Made by a program: the position numbers and the translations under genes
Part shown: piece after piece, positions 26,252-34,900 of the stretch
How positions within the stretch are numbered: position 1 is the first letter of the stretch
Layout of the letters: the number at the start of each line of letters is the position of its first letter
NCBI RefSeq assembly: GCF_003260015.1
Contig: NZ_QCXS01000002.1
Location: 2,790,001 to 2,854,000 of the forward strand
Reading direction: 5' to 3'
Source of the DNA: Nakamurella deserti
Lineage (GTDB): Bacteria > Actinomycetota > Actinomycetes > Mycobacteriales > Nakamurellaceae
Length of the DNA: 64,000 nucleotides
The notes under the pieces: generated by a model
The model's database searches: none
What the model saw: only the letters and a program-made list of their open reading frames with translations
What the model was told of the DNA's origin: nothing

Positions 26252-26881
26252 GTGGTGCTGGACGGGATCACCGCCTGGGCCGAAGCCCTGATGGGCATGC
26301 CGTGGATCTACCTGATCATCCTCGGCACCGCCGTCGTGGACTCGTTCCTGCCGCTGATCCCGAGCGAATCGCTGATCATCGCGGGCGGCGCGTTCGCCGC
26401 CACCCAGGACGACCCGAACCTGTGGCTGCTGGTCCTGGCCGGTGCGTGCGGCGCCTGGATCGGCGACAACGTCTCCTACGGCATCGGTCGCTGGGGCACC
26501 GGGCCGGTGGTGCGCTGGTCACTGCGCGGCCACCGGCGTGAACGCAGCTACCGGTGGGCCCGCCACCACATCGAGCGGCGCGGCGGCACCGTCCTGGTGC
26601 TCGCGCGCTACCTGCCCGCCGGCCGGACCGCCACCACGATGACGATGGGCGTCGTCCGTTGGTCGCACCGTCGGTTCCTGGTCTTCGACGCGATCGCGGT
26701 GTCCGCCTGGTCACTGCAGGCCGGCGTGCTCGGCTACCTGGGCGGGCGGATCTTCCAGGACAACCCGCTGCTGGCAACCGCCCTCGGCATCGGGGTCGCC
26801 GTCGGGCTGGTCTTCGTCATCGAGCTGGTCCGACGGATCCGGGGCTCCCGGCAGGCCCGCAGCGGCGTCCCCGTCGGCTGA
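26252..26881 (+). CDS. DedA family membrane protein
   Basis: Integral membrane protein of 209 residues from the DedA/SNARE-associated group, now seen as phospholipid flippases that support membrane potential and envelope integrity. Hallmarks: FLPLIPSESLIIAGGAFA, GAWIGDNVSYGIGRWG and VLARYLPAGRTATTMTMG with the conserved arginines. Four to five helices. GTG start with GAGGGAG upstream. No operon partner: the next gene is convergent. Confidence 0.93.
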   Translation: MVLDGITAWAEALMGMPWIYLIILGTAVVDSFLPLIPSESLIIAGGAFAATQDDPNLWLLVLAGACGAWIGDNVSYGIGRWGTGPVVRWSLRGHRRERSYRWARHHIERRGGTVLVLARYLPAGRTATTMTMGVVRWSHRRFLVFDAIAVSAWSLQAGVLGYLGGRIFQDNPLLATALGIGVAVGLVFVIELVRRIRGSRQARSGVPVG

Positions 26882-26926
26882 GCCGCGCCCGCTGAGCACC
26901 CGACGCCCGGGCCCGGGGGTCGTGGG

Positions 26927-28660
26927 CTACTTGGCGTCGGCGTAGCAGCGCACCACGGTGGGGCGGACCGGCACCCGCCAGCCCCCGGCGGCGTGCGGGA
27001 ACACCAACCGTCCGGCCTCCGCGGCGGTCGCGGCGACCAGCGCGGCGACGTGCCCGGCGTCGGCCTCGGCGACGTGCACCATCAGCTCGTCGTGCTGGAA
27101 GAACACCAGCTCGGCCGCCGGCACCTGCGCGGTCAGATCGCGCCGCAGGCACGACAACCAGACCGCCGCCCAGTCCGCGGCCGACCCCTGGATGACGAAG
27201 TTGCGGGTGAAACGGCCCCAGGCCCGGGCGGTCTGCCGACCGCGCTGTTCCTCGGCCGGCGAGGCGTCGGGGGCCGCACCGCGGTCCACCGTCGCCCACC
27301 ACTGCGGCCCCGGCCGGTTCGAGGTCCGGCCCAGCACGGAGCTCACCAGCCGGCCCTGCTCGCCCCGGCGGGCGGCCCGTTCGACGTGGTCCATGGCCAC
27401 CGGGAACTGCTGGAACAGAGTGCCCAGGAGCTGACCGGCGGCTCCGGACGTGGCGCCGTACATCGCGCCGAGCATGGCCATCTTGGCGTTCTCGCGGCGG
27501 CCGGCGAACCCGACGTCGGCGAGGGCGGCATAGAGATCGTCGGCGGCGGCGAGCGCACCCAGCCGCTCGTCACCGCTCACCGCGATGAGCACCCGGGGCT
27601 CCAGCTGGGCCGCGTCGGCGACCACGAGGACATGACCCGGGTCGGCGATGACCGCGCGCCGCACGACCTTGGGGATCTGCAGCGCCCCGCCACCGCGGGT
27701 CGCCCAGCGCCCGGACACGACCCCGCCCGCCACGTAGTCGGCACGGAACCGACCGGCGCGCACCCACTGCTGCAGCCAGTTCCAGCCGTTCGCGGTGAAC
27801 AGCCGGTGCAGTTCCTTGTAGGCCAGGACGGGCGCGACCGCCGGGTGGTCGAGCTGCTGCAGCGTCCACGAGCGTGTGCTGTCGATGTCGAACCCGGCCC
27901 GCCGGAACGCCGCCCGCAGGTCGGTGGCGGAGTCGGGATTGACCGGATGGCCGAAGGCGGCACGGATGTCGTCGGCCAGCCGCACCATCACCGCCGGCCG
28001 CTCCCCCGCCGCGGGCCGGGGCCCGAGCAGTCCGGAGAGGATGTCGGAGTGCACGCCCACGTCCCACGGCATGCCGAGGTGACCCATCTCGGCCGCGACC
28101 AGGGCACTGGCCGACTCCGCGGCGAGCAGCAGCCGCAGCGCCGCCGGATCGACGTCCACCGCCTCGCCCGCCGGCGAGCCGGCGGCCGCGGCGAGCCGGT
28201 CCTGCTGGTCGCGGTGCGCGGCGAGCAGGTCCCCGGGGGTGGCGGCCGGATTGACCGGTCCGTCGTCGAACAGGCCGGGTTCGGCGGCCGGGGCGAGGGC
28301 GACGTCGGGCGGTGCGGGTCGGCCGTCCCGTCGTGCGAGCACCGCGGCCGTCGACACCGGCTCGCCGTACCGGCCGGCCCGGGCGATCAGCACCCGCTCG
28401 TGCTGGGTGATGTCGACGCACCGGTGCAACCGCACCCCGGCCGCCAGCAGACCCGGGTACACGACGGCGGCCGCGTCCCACAGCCACCGTGGGCGCTGCT
28501 CCCGCTCGAGCGTGGCGACGTCCGCGGCGACCACCGGGACCACGGCGCCCGAGGGGACACCCGCGTCGTCGGCGCACTGGACGGACCAGCCGGGGCCGGA
28601 GCGGGAGAGGGCGGCGAGCACGCCTGCATGCTGCCACCCGCCACCGACACCGCGACGCAC
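26927..28660 (-). CDS. bifunctional 3'-5' exonuclease/DNA polymerase, family A (PolI-like, no 5' nuclease)
   Basis: A 577-residue relative of DNA polymerase I lacking the N-terminal 5'-nuclease domain. Polymerase motifs: A, VVADAAQLEPRVL (canonical DYSQIELR, aspartate kept); B, RENAKMAMLGAMYG; C, FFQHDELMVHV (HDE kept). So the metal-binding residues are present, though motif A has changed (Ser to Ala, Ile to Leu). The N-terminal ~180 residues look like a degenerate exonuclease domain. Homologues open near residue 14, so GTG at 28621 may be the real start. A repair role is inferred; the housekeeping polA must lie elsewhere. Confidence 0.88.
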   Translation of the reverse strand: MRRGVGGGWQHAGVLAALSRSGPGWSVQCADDAGVPSGAVVPVVAADVATLEREQRPRWLWDAAAVVYPGLLAAGVRLHRCVDITQHERVLIARAGRYGEPVSTAAVLARRDGRPAPPDVALAPAAEPGLFDDGPVNPAATPGDLLAAHRDQQDRLAAAAGSPAGEAVDVDPAALRLLLAAESASALVAAEMGHLGMPWDVGVHSDILSGLLGPRPAAGERPAVMVRLADDIRAAFGHPVNPDSATDLRAAFRRAGFDIDSTRSWTLQQLDHPAVAPVLAYKELHRLFTANGWNWLQQWVRAGRFRADYVAGGVVSGRWATRGGGALQIPKVVRRAVIADPGHVLVVADAAQLEPRVLIAVSGDERLGALAAADDLYAALADVGFAGRRENAKMAMLGAMYGATSGAAGQLLGTLFQQFPVAMDHVERAARRGEQGRLVSSVLGRTSNRPGPQWWATVDRGAAPDASPAEEQRGRQTARAWGRFTRNFVIQGSAADWAAVWLSCLRRDLTAQVPAAELVFFQHDELMVHVAEADAGHVAALVAATAAEAGRLVFPHAAGGWRVPVRPTVVRCYADAK

Positions 28661-28681
28661 TCCGATCGGGTCTTGCGTCGG

Positions 28682-28720
28682 TTACCCGCCGGTAATACCG
28701 TGCAAGTTACTGGCCGGTAA
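28682..28720. promoter_or_regulatory. twin palindromic operators in divergent promoter
   Basis: TTACCCGCCGGTAA (28682-28695) and TTACTGGCCGGTAA (28707-28720) are two copies of the same 14-base palindromic site, 25 bases apart start to start. They lie 75 bases before the acyl-CoA dehydrogenase start and beside the polymerase gene. The form is typical of TetR-family operators in fatty acid metabolism. The cognate regulator is not in the window. Confidence 0.75.
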
Positions 28721-28794
28721 CCCACGGGCGGTACCGCTGCGCCGGAACGGTCGGTCGTGTCCGGGCGGCCGAACCCGACGCTGGAGCGTGCGCG

Positions 28795-30660
28795 ATGTCT
28801 GACCGAAGCGGGTCCCACTACAAGAGCAATCTGCGTGACCTCGAGTTCAACCTGTTCGAGGTCTTCACCGACGACGTCCGGATGGGCCGCGGCCCGTTCC
28901 AGGAGATGGACCCGGAGACCGCCCGCGGGGTGCTCACCGAGCTGGAGACGGTGGCCACCGGCCCACTGGCGGCGTCGTTCATCGACGCGGACCGGAACCC
29001 GCCGGTGTTCGACCCGGCGACGCACAGCATCCGGCTCCCGGAGTCGTTCAAGAAGAGCTACCAGGCGATGATCGACGGTGAGTGGTTCCGCCTCGAAGCC
29101 CCTGCGGGCGCGGGAGGTCTCGGTGCGCCGCCGTCACTGCGCTGGGCGGCCGCCGAGCTCGTGATGGGCGCCAATCCGAGCGTCTTCATGTACCAGTCCG
29201 GGCCGGGGATGGCCAAGGTGCTCGATCAACTGGGCACCGAGGAGCAGCGCCGGCTCGCCTCGATCATGGTCGAGAAGCACTGGGGCTCCACGATGGTGCT
29301 GACCGAGCCGGACGCCGGCAGTGACGTCGGGGCGGGCCGGACGAAGGCCACCCGGCAGCCCGACGGCACCTGGCACCTGGAGGGCGTGAAGCGGTTCATC
29401 ACCTCCGGCGACCAGGACATGACCGAGAACATCGTGCACTTCGTGCTGGCCCGCCCGGCGGGAGAGGGCATCGAGAGCCGCCCCGGCACCAAGGGTCTGA
29501 GCCTGTTCGTGGTGCCCAAGTACCGGTTCGACTGGACGTCCGGCGAGCTCGGCGAGCGCAACGGGGTCTTCGTCACCGGCGTCGAACACAAGATGGGGTT
29601 GAAGGTCTCGACGACGTGCGAGCTGTCGTTCGGTCTGAACGGCGCGCCGGCCGTCGGCTACCTGCTCGGCGAGGTGCACGACGGGATCGCCCAGATGTTC
29701 CACGTCATCGAGTACGCCCGGATGCTGGTCGGCACCAAGGCGATCGCGACGCTGTCCACCGGGTACCTCAACGCGCTGGAGTACGCCCGGCAGCGGGTGC
29801 AGGGCGCGGACCTGACCCGCGCGGCGGACAAGAACGCGCCGCGGGTGACGATCATCCACCACCCCGACGTGCGGCGGATCCTGATGCGGCAGAAGGCCTA
29901 CGCCGAGGGCCTGCGGGCGGTGTACCTCTACACCGGCACCTGGCAGGACCGCATCGCCTGTGCCGACATCGACGGCGTCGACGTGGGTCTCGCGACCCGC
30001 GTCAACGACCTGCTGCTGCCCGTCGTCAAGGGCGTCGGCAGCGAGCGGGCCTACGAGAACCTGGCCCTGGCGTTGCAGGTCTTCGGCGGTTCCGGCTACA
30101 CGCAGGACTACCCCATCGAGCAGTACATCCGGGACGCCAAGATCGACACCCTGTACGAGGGCACCACGGCGATCCAGGCGCAGGACTTCTTCTTCCGCAA
30201 GATCGTCCGCGACCAGGGTGCCGCGCTGGGGGTGGTGGCCGGTGAGATCGCGGCGTTCGTCGGGACCGCCTCGGCCACCGCGGACGGCCGGCAGAAGGAG
30301 GAACTGGCGCTGCTGGCCACCGCACTGGACGACGTGCAGCAGATGGTCGCCTCGATGGTCGGTTGGACGATGGCCGCGGCGAAGCAGCCGGCGTCGGTCT
30401 ACAAGGTCGGCGAGCACGCGGTGAGCCTGTTGATGTCCGCCGGCGACCTGCTCATCGGCTATCTGCTGGTGCGCCAGTCGCTGGTGGCGCAGGCCGCGCT
30501 GGACGCGGGCGCCGCCGGCCGTGAAGCGGACTTCTACACCGGCAAGCTGGCCTCGGCCCGCTGGTTCGCCCGCAACGTGCTGCCCGAGCTGACCGCGCGG
30601 CGCGCCGTGGTGCAGGCCGCCGACCTGTCGCTGATGGAGGTTCCCGAAGCGGCCTTCTGA
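28795..30660 (+). CDS. acyl-CoA dehydrogenase (long form with C-terminal extra domain)
   Basis: FAD enzyme that oxidises acyl-CoA to enoyl-CoA in fatty acid degradation. The 621-residue length is the large actinobacterial FadE form with a third helical C-terminal domain. Motifs: [14 protein letters not shown] binding substrate/[23 protein letters not shown], and catalytic glutamate in [15 protein letters not shown] start with GGAG nine bases upstream. Twin operators upstream imply control by a TetR-type repressor that senses acyl-CoA. A perfect hairpin follows the stop. Confidence 0.96.
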   Translation: MSDRSGSHYKSNLRDLEFNLFEVFTDDVRMGRGPFQEMDPETARGVLTELETVATGPLAASFIDADRNPPVFDPATHSIRLPESFKKSYQAMIDGEWFRLEAPAGAGGLGAPPSLRWAAAELVMGANPSVFMYQSGPGMAKVLDQLGTEEQRRLASIMVEKHWGSTMVLTEPDAGSDVGAGRTKATRQPDGTWHLEGVKRFITSGDQDMTENIVHFVLARPAGEGIESRPGTKGLSLFVVPKYRFDWTSGELGERNGVFVTGVEHKMGLKVSTTCELSFGLNGAPAVGYLLGEVHDGIAQMFHVIEYARMLVGTKAIATLSTGYLNALEYARQRVQGADLTRAADKNAPRVTIIHHPDVRRILMRQKAYAEGLRAVYLYTGTWQDRIACADIDGVDVGLATRVNDLLLPVVKGVGSERAYENLALALQVFGGSGYTQDYPIEQYIRDAKIDTLYEGTTAIQAQDFFFRKIVRDQGAALGVVAGEIAAFVGTASATADGRQKEELALLATALDDVQQMVASMVGWTMAAAKQPASVYKVGEHAVSLLMSAGDLLIGYLLVRQSLVAQAALDAGAAGREADFYTGKLASARWFARNVLPELTARRAVVQAADLSLMEVPEAAF

Positions 30661-30674
30661 CCCCGACGTTCCGG

Positions 30675-30699
30675 CCCGCCGCCCGCGACGGGCGGCGGG
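30675..30699. terminator. bidirectional hairpin terminator
   Basis: CCCGCCGCCCG (30675-30685) pairs perfectly with CGGGCGGCGGG (30689-30699) around the loop CGA. It lies between the convergent acyl-CoA dehydrogenase and HxlR regulator genes. Confidence 0.85.
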
Positions 30700-30722
30700 T
30701 CGTGTCGCGTTCCCGGAGTACG

Positions 30723-31364
30723 TCAGGCGGCCAGCCGGAAGGTGCTCGCGAATCGGTCCAGCAGGTCGCCGCGGCCGCCGAGCACGGTCACGGCTCCGCT
30801 GGCGATCGCGCGGTCCGGGGCGAGATGGCCGGAGATGATCCGGTACAGACCGGCGTCGGCGGCGACGGCGAGGTCGACCGGACCGTCCCCGGAGGTCACG
30901 GAGAGCTCGGCGCGATCGACCCGGATGTGCAGTGCGGCGGGACCGAGGTGCGCGGCGTAGGCGGTCGGCGGCAGCGTCAGCGACACCTCCGGCCGGAAGG
31001 CGCTCCGCAGGTCCATGGTCATCGACGCGGGCGTGATGATCTGCTCCTCCCGTGGGTCCTCCATGGCCCGGAAACCCCAGGCTCCGAGCGCCAGTACGAC
31101 CGGCTCCAACTCGCGCCCGTAGGGCGTCAGCTCGTAGACGATCACCCGGGAGCGGGGCGCCCGCCGCAGCACGCCGGCCGCCTGCAGCTCCTTGAGCCGG
31201 GTCGCGAGGATGTTGGTGGGGATCCGCGGCAGTCCGGCGGCGAGCTCGCCGTAGCGGCGGGGCCCGACCAGCAGGTCCCGGACGATGAGCATCGCCCAGC
31301 GTTCCCCGACGAGCTCCATCGCGCGCGAGATCCCGGAGTACTGGCGGTATTCGCGCGGCGGCAC
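30723..31364 (-). CDS. HxlR-family winged-helix regulator with C-terminal SCP2-like domain
   Basis: A 213-residue repressor or activator. Residues about 10-100 are a typical HxlR winged helix: ISRAMELVGERWAMLIVRDL (20), GPRRYGEL, LPRIPTNILATRLKEL, YELTPYGRELEP. Residues about 115-213 resemble the SCP2 sterol-carrier fold, ending in ISGHLAPDRAIASGAVTV, so a small hydrophobic ligand may be sensed there. The GTG start lies two bases after the stop of the VOC gene, which makes an operon with it. Target likely its own operon; no operator was identified. Confidence 0.88.
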   Translation of the reverse strand: MPPREYRQYSGISRAMELVGERWAMLIVRDLLVGPRRYGELAAGLPRIPTNILATRLKELQAAGVLRRAPRSRVIVYELTPYGRELEPVVLALGAWGFRAMEDPREEQIITPASMTMDLRSAFRPEVSLTLPPTAYAAHLGPAALHIRVDRAELSVTSGDGPVDLAVAADAGLYRIISGHLAPDRAIASGAVTVLGGRGDLLDRFASTFRLAA

Positions 31365-31366
31365 GG

Positions 31367-31801
31367 TCAGCCCTGCTGTTCGGCGAACGCCGCCGGTCCC
31401 TGCGCGGCGGCGACCGGATCCATCCAGCCGAAGTCGATCGGGTTGCCGTCGGGGTCGGTGAGGCCGGACTGGTACATGAATCCGAAGTCCTGCGGCGGCC
31501 CCACCCGGTTGCCGCCGGCGGCGAGTCCGGCGGTGACCGCGGCGTCGACCTCCTCGCGGCTGTCCAGGAAGATCGCCGTCGACGAGGCGGGGTTGACCGC
31601 CGGGTCGCCGATCGGCAGCTCGGTCATGGTCTGGAAGAAGTCCCGCACCAACAGCATGAAGTAGCTGTGGTCCTCCTCGACGACGACGCAGGCGGCGTTG
31701 TGGTCGGTGAACTGCGGGTTCACCCGGAAACCGAGGGCCGTGTAGAACGCTTTCGCGCGTTCCAGATCGGTCACCGGCAGGTTGACGAACATCGAGGTCA
31801 T
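31367..31801 (-). CDS. VOC family (glyoxalase/bleomycin-resistance) protein
   Basis: A 144-residue vicinal-oxygen-chelate protein: MFVNLPVTDLERAKAFYTALGF opens the first beta-alpha-beta unit (in part: NLPVTDLERAKAFYTALGF), and LTDPDGNPIDFGWMDP closes the second. Lyase, dioxygenase or resistance function cannot be separated from sequence. The ATG at 31801 is preferred over an upstream ATG at 31849, because GGAGGAG lies directly before it and the family begins at TSMFVNLPV. It is first in a two-gene operon with the HxlR regulator. Confidence 0.88.
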   Translation of the reverse strand: MTSMFVNLPVTDLERAKAFYTALGFRVNPQFTDHNAACVVVEEDHSYFMLLVRDFFQTMTELPIGDPAVNPASSTAIFLDSREEVDAAVTAGLAAGGNRVGPPQDFGFMYQSGLTDPDGNPIDFGWMDPVAAAQGPAAFAEQQG

Positions 31802-31894
31802 GGTGGCTCCTCCGGTCGGTTCCGTGGTGGTGTGCGATGACACTTGCAAAAAGCAAGTTCGACGTCAAGACCGGGCCCCTCGGCGGACACGACA

Positions 31895-31934
31895 GCGGCC
31901 CGCCTCCCCTGCCGAAGCAGGAGGGACGGGCCGC
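31895..31934 (-). terminator. hairpin terminator after GH30 gene
   Basis: An 18-base imperfect stem: outer arms GCGGCCCG (31895-31902) and CGGGCCGC (31927-31934), inner CCTGC/GCAGG around loop CGAA. It starts 15 bases past the GH30 stop on the minus strand. Confidence 0.7.
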
Positions 31935-31948
31935 GTGACGTAGGGACT

Positions 31949-34900
31949 TCAGGGTACGAGCGTGATCTTCACCGTCGCCGTGAGGTTCCCGCCGGTGGCG
32001 GTCACGGTCTGGACCCCGGCGCCGGCCGACGCCGGCAGGGTCACGGTCACCTTGGCGGTGCCGTTGACGTCGGTGAGCACCGAGGCCAACGGGCTGTCGC
32101 CGACGGTCAGGTCGACCGTCGAGTAGCGGCTGAAGCCGGTCATCGTGAACGTGACGATCGATCCGACCCTGGGCTTGGCCACATTCGACTTCACCGTCGT
32201 GGCCGGGTCCGGGTTGACCGTGGCCGTGGTGCTCCGGGAGGCGCCGACGTTGCCGGCCACATCCGTCGCCCGGTACTCGATCGAGTAGGCGCCGACGGTG
32301 GACAGCTCGACCCGGTCGCCCGTCGTCCAGCCGCCGCCGTTCATCCGGTACTCCGTGACCGGCGAGCCGGACACGGCGTCGGTCGCGGTGAACTGGAGGG
32401 AGACCGGGTTGCGTGGGGTGCCGGAGCGGGTGGACGGTGACGCGATCAGGCCGACCGCCGGTCCGGTCCGGTCGATCTTCACGGTGGCGACCGCCTCCGA
32501 CCCCGCCACCACCAGCGACGACCGGAGAAGTCGGGTGGACAACCGGTTCTCGCCCTGCGTCGAGAGCGTGAACGCGGTGCCGTAGGCCTTCCAGCTGCCG
32601 TCTCCGAGCTTGTACTGGATCTTCGTGCCGGCCGGCCCGGTGAGCCCGACGATGACGTTGGAGCGGTACCAGCCCTGCTCGGTGGCCGGCATCGCGGCGG
32701 TGAGGGCCACCGTCGCCTTCTCCGCGGGGGCCACGAAGGTGACCTGGTAGGACTTCGTGGTGGTGCCGTCCTCGGCGGTCACGACGACCGTCGCGGTGGG
32801 GGCCGCCGCGGTGGCCTGGGTGACCGACACCCGGCCGCGGGAATCGGCGGCGGTGGCGGTGACGGTCGGCGGGGTCGCCGCCGCACTCTCGACGCGGTAC
32901 GTGGTGGTCGCCGGATCGAAGCCGGCCACCGGCGCGCCCGCGACCCGGATGACGCCGGCGTCGGCCAGGTTCGCCCGGGCGGGCACGGCCGCGTTGATCT
33001 GCGTCTCCGACACGACCATGTGGGTGTTGGGGGTGGCGGTGAGCACGAACCGCACGCCGGTGGCCCGCACCCCGCCGAGCGGCAGCGTGGCGGTGGGGGC
33101 GGCCCCGTCGGTCGGCACCACCGTGGTGACGGTGCCGCCGGTGGCGGTCCACTGTCCGGCCGGGGTGCGGTACTCCGCGCGGACGGTGGCCGCCCAGCTG
33201 CTGCCGCCGTCCCGGAAGAACGTCATCACCGCGTCGGACAGCAGCTGCTCGCCGAAGAGGTAGGTGAGGGTGTCCGTCGTGCGTTTGGTGCCCGACAGCC
33301 AGTTCGACCAGCCCTTGTCGGTGAGGTCGCCGTTGCGGGTGCGGTCGACCGGATAGCCGTTCTCGGTGTAGGTGGCCGAGGCGGTGGTGGTCGGGGCGGT
33401 CGCGGTGTTGGACGTGGTCGGGGCGGTGACGACGACCCGCAGCGTGGCCGGGAGGCCGGGCGCCCCGGTGGTGTTCGAGGCGGCGGTACCGGGCACCAGG
33501 ACGACGCCCGGCTGGGCGAGGGCGGCGTCCGTGACCGGCGTGAAGTCCCAGGTCACCGCGGTCGGGTAGGACGCGGAGCCGTCGGCGGTGCGGGCCGCAA
33601 CCGTGGTCGGTGCCGCGGCGGTGACGCCCGCCGCCCCGGCCCCGGCGTAGGTGGTCACGCTGACGGCGTCCGTGCCGGTGAAGCTGCCCACCTCGACGGT
33701 GGCGGTGACACCGGTGAGGACGGTGCCGAAGACGTCCGTCGCCGCGCCGGACACGGTGCGCACCCCGGGGGAGGTCCAGTCCAGGCCCGCGGTGTTCCAG
33801 GTGACGGCAGCCGGCGCGCCGGGGCCGTCGGCGTAGAGCGGGGTGATCGTGGCGGGCAGGGTCGGGGCCGTTCCCGGTGGGGTGGCGATCCGGATCGGAG
33901 TGACGCCGGTCGGGGTGGTGGCGCGGACCCGGAACAGCTGGTTGGCGCCGTTGTTGGAGCCGTAGATGCCGACGGAGGCACCGCTCACCGTCGACTGGCC
34001 GTTGACATCCAGGCTCTTGGCCTGCCCGACGTTGACCAGGCTCCAGGTGATGCCGTTGGTGGTCGTGCCGATCCACTGCGCCGCGGGGGTGGTGCGGGCG
34101 GCGGCGACGGAGACGGCGCCGAGCTGGGTACCGGCGGCCTGGGCGGACAGCACGCGTCCGTCGGCGGCCTGCACGAGGTAGCGCTCGTCGGAGGTGCCGC
34201 CCCCGGTGAGCCGGGTCACCGTCCACTGCTGCGGGCCGGCCGCGCCGGCGGTGGTGCCGGGGGTGGTCATCGTGGTGGCCGTGCCGGCGGCTCCGGGCGC
34301 GGCGGCGGTGAGGGCGTTGCCGCTCTGCACGCCGACGAACTGGAAGCGGCCGTCGGACAGCGTCGCCGCACCCGCGGCGGCGCCGGTGGTGTCGCTGACC
34401 AGGAAGGTGGTCACGGACTTCGCCGGGACGGTCAGGGTGGCGGTCTTCGTCGCGGCGTCCACCGCGACCGGGGTGCCCTGGATCAGGGCGTTGGAGCTCG
34501 GGGTGGCCGCGGGCGACTCGGTGGTGACGACCGGGGTGACGGTCGCGCCGGCACCGACGGTGCCGAACTTGCGCAGGTCGACGGTGACGGTCTCGGCGAC
34601 GGCGTTGTTGTTGCTGTGCACCATCACCACGCCGGAGCCGTCGGCCTTGACCGCGGAGGTGGTCTTGGTGTCGTCGGTCGGGATGATGTGGTCGCCCTCG
34701 CCGATGTAGTGCGTGAAGTTCCGGGTGGTGTCGTACTTGGTGTTGCTCGCCAGACGGCAGGTCGGGTCGGCCTCACCGGCGGCGATCCGGCGTTCGGACA
34801 GGCCCGCGGCGTTGCAGTCGAAGTCGATGAAAACGCTGCCCCAGTTGAGCTTCTCGGTGCGCTGCATGTTGTAGTAGTCCTCGACGGGCTGCCAGAACAC

